This document shows positions 37,322-47,394 of a stretch of DNA of 64,000 nt, in pieces. Source of the DNA: Thamnidium elegans (taxonomy: Eukaryota; Mucoromycota; Mucoromycetes; Mucorales; Mucoraceae); assembly GCA_025201345.1 (NCBI GenBank), contig JAIXMG010000023.1:496001-560000 (forward strand), read 5' to 3'. Position numbers and translations under genes: made by a program. Position 1 is the first letter of the stretch. Each line of letters starts with the position of its first letter. Below the pieces are notes generated by a model, which did no database searches, was not told the origin of the DNA, and saw only the letters and a program-made list of their open reading frames with translations.

Positions 37322-37850
37322 TTGACAGGAACGTTTTATCCTAGTACTAATTTTTTTTTATCTCTTTTAGGATCAATAAAAACTCTTTTAATTTACAAAG
37401 ACGTTTACCAAATAATAATCCCTCATAAGAACCGGTTAGGCATGGACATTATATCCAAATTAATGTTGCAAAATCCGAAAATAATGAACCCGATGCTTGA
37501 AACCCTTATTGGTATATTGACAACTATAAAAGCGCTTTCTTCCTGTTTCTAAATAAATAGATAAAATACCCGGCAAAGATACTATTGACAAGTATGTTTG
37601 TGGTACTTGTTAGTGGATAGATGGTCATCGTGCTGATGACTTGTACGTTCCAGTCGTAACGCCTACAGAAGCCCTTCCTCTTGTCGTGATTAAAATCCAA
37701 AATACCGTTGATAAATCTTCTGTACGACGTCTTGTGAAATACGACGGACCTATTATTGATCATTACCACGTAGTATCAACCATCTGCATCAATACCACAA
37801 GAACAGACGTAACAATTATGCTCGAAGAAAAAAATCGAGCACTATTTATA
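37322..37850 (+). pseudogene. Relic of a nuclease-like (PD-(D/E)XK/Rpn-type) repeated gene
   Basis: Two sense stretches in different frames follow one another. At 37365-37552: SIKTLLIYKDVYQIIIPHKN, GMDIISKLMLQNPKIMNPML. From about 37560, after a stop: KIPGKDTIDKYVCGTC, a TAG, WIDGHRADDLYVPVV, PTEALPLVVIKIQNTVD, VRRLVKYDGPIIDHYHVV and TICINTTRTDV. The P-LPLVVIKIQ stretch resembles the E-x-Q/K strand of PD-(D/E)XK nuclease-like proteins found in transposon-associated multi-copy families. The nuclease assignment is inference; the broken coding character is seen directly. It lies 0.25 kb from the Tvp38 3' end. Confidence 0.45.
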
Positions 37851-38094
37851 AAAAAAAAAGTGTCGCTTAGCTACGGTTGGACTCAAGCGCGTTCTTTCAA
37901 AGCTAATGTCGGATCGTCATATTTTTCATGCTGTGCTTCCTTTTTTTTTTTTTTTTTTTTGAAGTTCCAAGTCTTGAAAAAGCATCAAATCGTATTCAAT
38001 TTCATTATTATTTTTAAATAAAAAGGCTAATGTAACCATTGTCTAAAAATTACAACTTTCTTATCCTTTTATTATATATATATACATTTATTTT

Positions 38095-39335
38095 TTAATC
38101 GGTTTTAGCTAACACTTCATCCTTCTTAAATTTCGTTGGTAGTGTAATATCTTCTTCTTCACTATCTTCATCTCCCCAATCATCCCAATTATCAATCGAA
38201 ATACTATCTCTAGGCTCTTGTATTTTGGAAGGTCCTAACAACGTCAGACTGACTCCCTCTTCTTCGTCATCACGAGGTGGTAAGAAATGTTCAGGTTGAT
38301 CGAGATTTGCTTCCTTTATTGCTGCCTTTGCAACACGATAAATATAAGCCATACCAATAAACGTAATTATTGTTCCAACTACCATTGCGAAACTTTTAAG
38401 TTTCTCTACACGTATTTCGTCTTCGGTTAAATCCTCTTCTTCACCTAAAATATGCTTAGCAAGCGACGTCAAATTGGCGCCAATGTATACATGCAAAGCA
38501 ATCTTTAAAAGTGTAAGTGCTGTTCCGGCTGCAAAATGAAATAATGAAATATTAGTGGCGGCAAATACGACGTTAAGTAAATTAAAAGGGTAAGGTGATA
38601 AACGAATCAAGATAAACAACTATTTTATAAAAAAAAGCATGGTTAAAAATTATTATTTGTTTGTTTGTTTGCCTTTTTCTTTTTTTTTTTTTACTTTGAA
38701 TCCTTTTTTTTCTACGGCATGAACAACAGCTTCCAAGTTGGGATATTTTGAAAGCATACGAGCTACTCTTGCCTTTAAAAACATTCTTGATAATGAAAAG
38801 CAAACGATTGCACCTAATAGCGCGCTGAAATAAGAAATAGGAAACCCGATTTGGAAACCAAATGTAAATCCTGATAAGGTTTGATACGTGCCATAACCAA
38901 TAACGGGTGGAAATGCACTGGAAAAGATAAGTGCCGACATTAATATATAACCGCTAATAAAGAAGAAAAAAAAAAACTCGTTTTATTTTAGTTTTGTAGT
39001 TTAAATTTAAAAATTATGCTTTACCTGTAACCCATATTTTTTAACGTATCAGAGAGTGATTCTAAAGCTTCATATAGTTCTCTTCTATAAGACCACATAA
39101 CAAGACCCATAAATATACTAAGAACTATAACTAAAATTGTCCAACGCCATGTGTAGATGAATCTTTTCAAATTACGTTTAGTCAAGTGCTGTTTTAATAT
39201 CTGCAATCGAGATGTCTTATAAGTAGGATTGAAATCAACTGGATCATTATCGCTTAATAACGGTTCTTCTTGTTGTTGATGAATATCTGGTATTTCAATC
39301 GTATCCGAGAAAATGGGTTTACCAAAGGAGTCCAT
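38095..39335 (-). CDS. TVP38: Tvp38/TMEM64-family (VTT domain) Golgi membrane protein
   Basis: VTT/DedA-superfamily multispan protein of Golgi and endosomal membranes; relatives TMEM41B and VMP1 are lipid scramblases. Exons 39025-39335, 38695-38953 and 38095-38619 join in frame to 364 aa, close to yeast Tvp38. TM segments are seen at WTILVIVLSIFMGLVMWSYR, YILMSALIFSSAFPPVIGYG, FPISYFSALLGAIVCFSLS, LLNVVFAATNISLFHFAAG and FAMVVGTIITFIGMAYIYRV. The family motif F-x3-R-x-SPYPFNLLN is intact, its first residues provided by the splice KGFK|LFILIR. The C-terminal tail is acidic (DNWDDWGDEDSEEED) and cytosolic by inference. The gene symbol is by family. Confidence 0.92.
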
Positions 39336-40234
39336 TTAAAAATTGTTGCAATAAAAATGAAAAAGGATACAGTTTTTTTTTTTTAAAAAAAACAGAAAGC
39401 CCATTTAAGGCTGGGCCTAAAATAAACAATATCGTGCCATTTCCCTTCCGAAAGTAAAAAAAAAAAAAAAAGACAGTTGTTCACTTGGCTTAGCAAGTAG
39501 CCCCAATTATTATAGTAATAATCTTAACCATAACAATAAAAAGGCATTGTCTTTGAGTCAAATAACTACTTGAACTTTTAAGAATAGTATAAAAAAAAGA
39601 CTTTTTATGTTTATTTTTCATAAAACTATCTACCGTAATGACGCTTCTTTTTGTTATTACGCGCCCTCAAAGGAGATCTTGTTTTAAGCGTAAGATTTTA
39701 AATGTGAAATTGAAGTTACAGAAAAAGTATTTACGACTCACAACGATAGGGATATTTCAAAGTTGCTTGTTTTATGTCTGTTGGTCTACTGAGAGAGAGA
39801 GAGGGCTTAATGAGAGAGCGTAAATAAATAATTTCTCAATTGAAAGTAGTTTTTTTTATACAGTACGAAACATTTTATGCAGCATAAAAGAAAGACTGTA
39901 ATCATGAACATTGTATATGCAGTTATTAACATCCCTTTCTTAATATAAGTAACAGAAAAAAAAAGTCTGTGGAATCCGAGCTATAAAATAGTGATTTAAA
40001 TAAAAAACAAAAAACAAAAAGATACTAAAAAGTAATAAGAATTATTGTTTTATTAAATAAAAAGATGTCGGTTTATATAGCTTTTTTATATCTGAGTTTA
40101 AGTACAATTCTGGTAGTGTGCTGTATCACAATAAGTGTCATGTACCTGTAAATATATATGAGAAATATATATTTATATATCCTTGATCATATCAGTCTTG
40201 TTAATGTTATTTTTCGTTTTTTTTTCAATAAATA
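39336..40234. other. Gene-free interval left of the repeat array
   Basis: No gene recognised. It holds the Tvp38 promoter (T10A6 junction at about 39373, A16 near 39455), a short (GA)n at 39789-39803 and repeated AAACAAAAAACAAAAAG near 40005. Confidence 0.5.
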
Positions 40235-41170
40235 AGAGCCCCCAAGCAATGAGATTCCTTCTACCCACAAAAACTAGAGGAGGTTCACCCTTGTAAGCAT
40301 CCACCAGAATCATGCAAAAATTAAAAGGGTACTTTGTGGAAACCCACTACAGGCCACTTCCACCAGTTAATAGACACACTATCCGGTCTTTTGACGGCGC
40401 CCCCAAGCTTACTGACATCTTGAAGAAGCCGAGTAAGAAAGAATCCATAAATCTTGAAGACCCAGAGAAAAAAGATCAATAATTAATCTGTCCTATCAGG
40501 AGAATGTGTTTCTCATACCCACAAAAACTAGAGGTGGCTCACCCTTGAGAGCATCCACCGGAATCATGAACATATTAAAGGGTACTTCGGGAACCCACTA
40601 CAGGCCACTTCCGCCACTTAATACGTGCACTATCCAGACTCTTGACGGTGCCGCAACTAAGCTTCCTAACAACTAGAAGAAGTGAGTAAAAAAGAAACTC
40701 CATAACCACTATGGCGGTTATGGTAACAGTGCACAATATAATATGGCAACTTTGTTTCCATATTGTGCACTGTTACTATAAGTTCCGCCATAGTGAATCC
40801 GTCAAAAACCCATTAAAATATGACCAAATATTATTAAACTCCGTCTAGAGAATGATATGCATTTTACCCACAAAAACAGAAGATGTTCATCCCTGTAGGC
40901 AACCGACAGATTTGGGCATATTAAAGGGTACTTTATGGAACCCACTACAGGCCAACTTCCGCCACTTAATATGTACAAAAACTGCGGATGTTCTTTCCTT
41001 TTTAAGCACTTACCAGAATCACGCACAAATGAAAGGGTACTTTATGGACCACTACAGACCACTTCCACCACTTCACGTGTACATTATCTAGCCTCTTGAA
41101 GATACCCCAAGCTTACTGACTTCTTCAAGAAGCAAGTAAAAACACATCAAACGCTTTCAAGAATCCATTA
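40235..41170. repeat. Degenerate array of about 253-bp repeat units, four copies
   Basis: Unit starts marked by ACCCACAAAAACTAGAGG-like sequence fall at about 40263, 40517, 40867 and 40971. The best-kept core is AAAGGGTACTTTATGG, AACCCACTACAGGCCACTTC and CGCCACTTAATA, ending near GCACTATCC, CTCTTGACGG and AAGCTT. Spacing of copies 1-2 is 254 bp. Spacing of copies 2-3 is 350 bp, about one unit plus the 89-bp palindrome inserted there. Copy 3 is truncated. Read on the + strand, copies 1, 2 and 4 share a peptide-like segment (HYRPLPP preceded by LKG or MKG), suggesting the unit may derive from coding DNA. Confidence 0.75.
40707..40795. mobile_element. 89-bp palindromic MITE-like element inside the repeat array
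   Basis: The left arm CACTATGGCGG, then GGTAACAGTGCACAATAT and ATGG, is mirrored by the right arm CCATATTGTGCACTGTTAC, then CCGCCATAGTG, around a loop of about 12 bases. The arms are roughly 36 nt with a few mismatches. Position and spacing show insertion into repeat copy 2. The element has no coding capacity. Flanks are AAC and AAT; a clear target-site duplication is not seen. Confidence 0.7.
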
Positions 41171-41227
41171 TGGAAAAAAGGAAAAAAAAAGAAAAAAAGG
41201 AAAATGCCAAGAGTTTTTAAAGAGGTT

Positions 41228-41310
41228 ACGCGTAACTTTTTTTCAGCCAATGAAAATTCAAGAAAAAGGTTACGTCATTAAATGCCAATACTACGCATGA
41301 CTTTTTTTCA
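41228..41310. repeat. Direct repeat pair right of the array
   Basis: ACGCGTAACTTTTTTTCA at 41228 recurs as ACGCATGACTTTTTTTCA at 41293, with AAGGTTACG between them at about 41266. It could be the worn ends of another small element. Confidence 0.45.
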
Positions 41311-41958
41311 AGGTAGTATTTTTGAGATAAAAATATGTTCAAAAATAAAAAAAGAGAAAAACAAAGTCATAAGAAAAAAAGAACTTAGAGGCGGGGACAG
41401 CAAAGCCGGAGGAGGATGAGGAGAACAGGCCTGGAGATAAGTTTTTATTCGAAGTGTCTCGGAGTGAACTCGGCTAGCGGAGTAAGGATTCAGGGTAAGT
41501 TGAAGCAAGAACAAAAGAGGAGTGAAATCAAGTCTTGTATGATCTGTCACATGTAAATGAAAGCTGGAAGACAGGTTTTTTTTACAAAAATAAATATGAT
41601 CAACCTTTCCTCCTTTGTTCGCGAAGTATCCTCTTATAGACAACGTCCTCATGACTGGTTAGAAGGCAATAACTGAAAAATTCAAACAGTACAAGGTAAG
41701 CAAGTTTAATTTATCGTTCAAGAACATAGTCCAGTATATAGAAAAAAAGTATAAGATAAAGTAATAAAGCATAAATGCTAAACAATACGAAGATTTAAGT
41801 TTATATACAGATTCCTTTTAACTTAAGTAAATAGTTAAGACCTCAAATAAAATTTGTGGCCTTCATAAGATATAGAAATAAACATCTCAACGGTACAATA
41901 TATATATATATTATATTTGGTGTGAATATACAATATGTACATGTTTTTTTTATTACTA
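41311..41958. other. Interval with a GC-richer patch, no recognised gene
   Basis: 41390-41560 is clearly more GC-rich than its surroundings, and frames on both strands are open for tens of codons, but none gives a recognisable protein. It may be a further element relic. The right end is the sirtuin 3' flank with a (TA)n tract. Confidence 0.4.
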
Positions 41959-43980
41959 TTATTCATCTACTTTTTCCTCAGTTACGCTTTCTTCAGCGGT
42001 AATAGGCACAATGGGGTTTTCTTCATCACTTGAGCTGTCATCTTCACTGCCTAGACTACCTCTTTCATCGCATCTAATTTATAGAATAAATTAATTGATA
42101 ATTCTTTTTTTCTTACTTTTTTTTTTCTGTCTACCTTTGACTATTTACGTATCTTGGATCAATGACAGCACCAGGAAATGTATAGAGTCCATCTTTCCAG
42201 AATTTATAAATCTTTTCCTCGCCTTGTTTACTTAATTGTACGCTTTCTTCACTCAAGGCGCCCCCACCAGGTAACTTTGGATGTTTTAAATCCCAATTTA
42301 ACATGCGACACAACTCAGGTACAATCACATCGCTATCACCAAGTAATTGAATATCAAATGTCATATGAGTAATGGGTGTACGGTTGATCAAGATTTGAGG
42401 TACACTGTGTGGTATTTGAGACATGATTTCTGATACAGGTGATACTTTTAAGGAAGAGCCCATAACGATTAAAAGATCCACTTGTTCTGTATCAACAACT
42501 AATAAATTGTCAAATTCAGCTGGAAGTCTTTCACCAAAGAAAGTGATATCCTATATGCAATATTATTAGTATCAAGCCAGTTAGGATATAAATATATTCA
42601 ACATACGGGTTTCATAATGGAAGCACCCGTTTGACTTTCGTCATCAGAATTATTATTATTATTAGGTTGTGGTTTACATTTAGGACATGGCGGAACTTGC
42701 TGAGCCATGATATATTGTTCAATTTCTTTACCATCCACTTTATATCCACATGTAACGCAGCTAGCAGTAGCGAAACTACCGTGACAATTAACGACCCTTT
42801 TAATATTTGCCTTGTGTTCCAATGTATCAATATTTTGTGTATAGTTTCTTAATAGTTTTCCCTTTTCTTCTACTAATTTAACAAACAAATGACTAGGACT
42901 AGGTTCATATTTTGCTGGATAAAGTTCTTTTGCAAAAGAGTAAAATATCTCTGGTGATTCACGAAAGTACTCAATATCAAACATTTGCTGTGGATCGTCT
43001 AGTTCATATTCTTGTAACCTAGAGTAAATTCCCTTTTCCGATCTAAAGTCTGGTATACCACAAGATACAGAAACACCAGCACCTGTCACAATCATAATAT
43101 TATTAGCTTCGCTTAATATCTTGGTCACATCTTCCAGTGTATTGACATAATCTAATCTGCGTCTTTTACGCAAGTAACGGGTAATAACACTCTTGAGAAT
43201 AGGAAGTAATTCAATATCTGTCGCTAATAACGCTGCCTTAGGATGCTGTTGATTATATTAGTTCATTACATATTTAAAAAAAGGAGCTTCATTTACCATA
43301 AAAATATTAAATGCTTCCAACATTTTTGGGACGGGGATAGATTCTTGAATTAAATATTTTTCAATGAACTTCATTAACCCTAAATATATATATATATATA
43401 TATCAGCAAATACATATCGTATATATATATCATAGTCAAATTTTTTTTACCCTTCTCCCTTACTTCTTCTTGTAATTGTTCCTTTTCTTCTTCAGTAAAA
43501 CTTGTCCAAGCTGTATGATATTAGAAGAAATACGAATTATTCAGTTAGATATATTTTACCATGTTGATATTGACTTTCATCTTCTGGGCCATCGACATCA
43601 ACATCATCTTCATCCATATGAAAAGCAGGGTGAGCTAATAAACCTTGATCAATTATGCTACCTTCACTATCACTCTCACTACCGCCTGTAGCCCAATCTT
43701 GGTCAGATTCCTCATTGTAATCGTCAAATAATGGATCGTTTATAGAAAGAGATCCTGTTGGAGCTGGATCGTCTTCACTTGTCACTTCTTTTTTTTTAAA
43801 AAATGTTTTTACTGACATTGCAATGAAATCCTTTTTTTTTAGTTCCTTACCTTGTACTTTTGCCTTTTTTAAAGAAAGATCATGATCTGTTTCGGCATTG
43901 TCGTTCTCACTAGAGAAACGCTTTTTACTTACCAAATCTTGTGGACTTGGTAATAGCGGTTTCTCATCTTTGCTACTCAT
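41959..43980 (-). CDS. SIR2: SIRT1/Sir2-type NAD-dependent protein deacetylase
   Basis: Class I sirtuin; removes acetyl groups from histones and other nuclear proteins using NAD. Exons 43560-43980, 43451-43510, 43297-43379, 42607-43245, 42135-42550 and 41959-42073 join in frame to 577 aa. The N-terminal 150 residues are acidic and disordered. The Rossmann NAD site is [16 protein letters not shown], with GAG at 243-245. QNIDTLE (Asn326, Asp328) and catalytic His343 in [10 protein letters not shown] are present. Zinc Cys pairs lie at 351/354 (CVTC) and 375/378 (CPKC). GSSLKVSPV and INRTPI complete the NAD pocket. The core matches animal SIRT1 closely ([29 protein letters not shown]), and an [20 protein letters not shown] segment before it matches the Sir2/SIRT1 N-terminal region. 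The C-terminus is acidic. Role by inference: silencing and metabolic control. Confidence 0.95.
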
Positions 43981-45348
43981 TATACTTGTTTTTAAAGAAT
44001 GGTAAAACCTTGTTTGGACTCAATAAGTTGGCTTAATGCCGTGACTGGTTTTAATCTTGGTGGAGGATTACCCCCCAACCCTTCTTTTTAAAAAGCATAA
44101 TGCTTCTTGAGTTAAAAAGAGGATGATATGTCAGTTGATAGTGGGAGAATTAGCTGGAGTATAAGGTCATAGGGTTATACAGCTTAAAATATTATGTTTA
44201 TTTATTATACAGTCTTTTTTTCCCTTCTTTGAGTAAGTGGTATTAATCTTTGGGCTGAAAAAGATAAACTTGTGTTAGCGAAAAGTAACCGGCATCAGAC
44301 AGTTTTTTTTTTATTAGGTAGTTTATGTATGTAGACACCTTTTTTTTTTAAGAGTTTAGAGTGGTCATACATACATAATATATTTTTATTTTTTAAAAAA
44401 ATGATACACTGTTGGGATTGAAGATATCTAGCTAATAAATCACAATGCCATATTTAAAATGCAGTTAGAATATATAAATCATCTTTCTTTCTCTTTTCCG
44501 TTACAATACATGCCACCAGCACGTATTTTTTATATGTGTACTTTTTAAAGGAGCTTATGGATAGCTTATAACTTATATTTATTTATTATTCTGCTTTTTT
44601 TTTTTTTTTTTTTTTTTTTTAGCATTTTTGCCACAGATTTGCTTTTTGTTTTATCCTAATCCAGAACCACCTTATCACTCCTGCCGTTTTCATTGGTGCA
44701 ATGAAAATTACAGATAAGTCAAACTACATACAATCATTAAAAAGTATAAAGTGTCTCTTTTCGCAGTACACTCAACAATGATATATTATCAGTTATACCA
44801 GTGATCTACACAATAACATCGTTAGTTATAAAAAAACATGCTAACATACTTAAACTCATTCACTTTTTTTTTATATCTGGAACAAAGATAAAATATGAAA
44901 ATAAAATCAAAGCATATAATACATATAAAAGCACAGAAAACAAAAGACAAAAGGTAAAAGGTAAAAATTAAGATACAAGTAATATGGTTTGTCCCTTATT
45001 AATAAAAAAATCTTTATAAATAATAGAGTGATGATACCAATAGTTGAGCATATCAAGTGACAAGCATGAATGTTGCCTTGAAAAGTATCATATCATAGAG
45101 TGTGGTTACTCTATGGGATACAACCTTAAAATTCCTGAAGAGGTTTACAGTTAAATTGTTTTATCAGCAGAACGCGTTATCGAAAGTCCACTTATCTCTT
45201 GTATTAAATATTCAATAAGATATTGGATATTATGAAGCAGTGTCCTTTATTGCCAAATATCGATATTTTTATTCCCTTCATTCCTTTTAGAAATACATAA
45301 AAAAAGAGCCGCTAAACCCAATAGAGGATATATAAATAAAACATAACA
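43981..45348. other. Gene-free interval upstream of the sirtuin
   Basis: No gene recognised. T/A tracts (a run of roughly 24 T near 44597, T9 near 44302 and 44340) and a TACATACATAATAT stretch at about 44369. The left end is the sirtuin promoter. Confidence 0.5.
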
Positions 45349-45514
45349 GGCAGTCGAAGATTTAACTCTAGCATAAGATACATTCTTCCTTCTGATAAGA
45401 AAGATGTATTTGCTGCTGCTGAAAATTAAACTACTTCTAGTGTCTCTAATTACTATTCACAGAAAATACTCACTTAGTAGAGCAGTATTTAAACTTCAAA
45501 ATTTTGCAGAACAG
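45349..45514 (+). pseudogene. Relic of a tandem duplicate of the methyltransferase (exons 1-2)
   Basis: Reads SRRFNSSIRYILPSDKK against GRRYNSSFRYVLPSDKG in the downstream gene. Then comes an intron-like stretch ending TTCACAG, an exon 2 copy (ENTHLVEQYLNFK against ENTRLLEQHFCFK), and the same AG|GTAACG donor. The rest of the gene is missing. It lies about 650 bp upstream of the matching part of the second copy, so a tandem duplication has decayed. Confidence 0.7.
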
Positions 45515-45946
45515 GTAACGTAAAACAGGCACTGTAGGTCTATTTGACTCAATGCACGGTTAACATATTCAAGTGGTTTTTTTTTACTATCGCATGGTAT
45601 AGTTGCAAAACTTTCTATGTAAGGGTTACATTTTACATTTACTTTCATATAAAAGTATTCAATTATAGCTCGATTAAAGTAAAATTGTAAATATTACTAG
45701 ACGCATTATCTTAGTCAAAAATGAAACGCCTTGTGGTTGCACAGCGCAATTTCATAATAGCTGAAATAAGGTATTATCGTACAGTATGTATTATATATTC
45801 CGTCTAAAAAACCTTATTTACAATAGCGATTATTATGTTACAAGTTAATTACATGCCGACATAACCGGCCTCTAAATCTGGAGTTCAGGTAAATTCTATT
45901 ATAAAAATATCGTGGTTTTTAAAGGTTTTATATTTAATTCATAAAC

Positions 45947-47152
45947 ATGATTAATCCTGAGCTAAAAAAAGAAACAAGCGAAGAATATTTTTATGAAGAT
46001 GGTCGAAGATACAACTCTTCCTTTAGATACGTTCTCCCCTCAGATAAAGGAGGTATATAGGTCTTAAATCTACAATGTTATTCCGACTTTCTCTAATAAT
46101 AATCTACAGAAAACACTCGCTTATTAGAACAGCATTTTTGCTTCAAGAGGTTACGAAATGGGTAACGTAAGATATATATATATATATATATATAAAGCTA
46201 TAACTAAACTTAAAAACGAAAAGAAACTATCTAGCTCCTGTCAAACAACAGTTGGAAGAAGGTATTCAAGTTTTAGATAGTGCATGTGGGCACGGTGCGC
46301 CATGGACGATTGATATGGCAAAAAAATATCCCAATTCCCAAGTATTTGGGATTGATATCTCGGATGGTTTTCCCTCTAAACAAGTAGCTCCCATTAATAC
46401 CAGTTTCTCTACAGCGAATATCTGTAAGACAATTCCTTCGCTCAATAATACATTTGGATTTACTTTTCAAAGATTGGTTTTTTTTGCTCTAACTAATGAC
46501 GAATGAAACAGCGTAAGTTGAATATGCCAATTTAGAGACGTGTGCTAAAGTAATTTCTTTGTAGAACTTGAAAGAACTTTACCGGGTATTAAAGCCTGGA
46601 GGTTTTGTCGAACTGTTAGGGGTACCACCACTTTTTTTAAAAATAGAAAATATGCTAACCTATTACTAGCATAATTTGACATGTTATAATGCAGGACCTT
46701 TGTTAACGACATTGACAGATCGAAGTAAGTCAGTGATAGTATATCAGGAGGGTTTGTTTAACATTATATGTTTTTTTCGAAGTCTTTCAAGGATTCAATA
46801 AGGTCGGTCTTGTCGTACACATATCAACGGAATTAGATGCCAGATTGAAAGAAGTTGGATTTATTAACTGCGTTACTACGACTACAGACTATCCTATTAA
46901 TTATGGAGAATATGCGGATGCTAATTGGTAAGTTTTGTTTCTAAGAGATATATATGAGTCACAACATTGACAAGTTGATTTAGGCGATCTATGAGAGGCC
47001 CATTTAGAGCTCTTCGCCCGTTATTAGCTGATGTATATAAAGAGTGGGAAGATAAAGATGTATATGATATATTTTTGGATGCTCTTACCAAAGAACTTGC
47101 AGAATACAAGTCATATGTTAAATTCTATAGTGTTTATGCACAAAAACTGTAA
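45947..47152 (+). pseudogene. Class I SAM-dependent methyltransferase with premature stop, probably inactive
   Basis: Seven exons are readable: 45947-46052, 46110-46161, 46224-46512, 46565-46621, 46695-46724, 46783-46927 and 46984-47152. The SAM-binding motif I is IQVLDSACGHGAPWTIDMA, with FGIDIS as the post-I acidic residue, the family marker GNYLAPV, and the post-motif LKELYRVLKPGGFVELL. This is the common fungal methyltransferase group that includes LaeA-like proteins. Two lesions are seen. A TGA at 46504-46506 lies where family members have Trp (LTNDEW), just before a GT donor. The exon 4-5 junction at GGGG|TACC is one base out of phase with the clean downstream exons. The acceptor of exon 3 was set to 46224 because it restores GNYLAPV. 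In the canonical motif D-x-G-C-G-x-G, the first Gly is Ala here (DSACGHG). Substrate unknown. Confidence 0.75.
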
Positions 47153-47394
47153 TTAATAAATAATAATTGGTTTATATTGTTTAAACGTTAGAAAGTGTGA
47201 AAAATGTAGTCGTACCTCGTTACGGAAATATTTTACCACTGCATGATTGGTGCGCCCTTTATAAAAAAAAAAGTATTTTCTTGAAAAGTAGAGGTGTACC
47301 CAGTAAACATTCTTTAGTTTATAAACATCTCTCTTTTTTTTTTCTAGACTTTGAATGAAAATTTAAAGTAAAAAGAAAAAAAAAACATATATTC

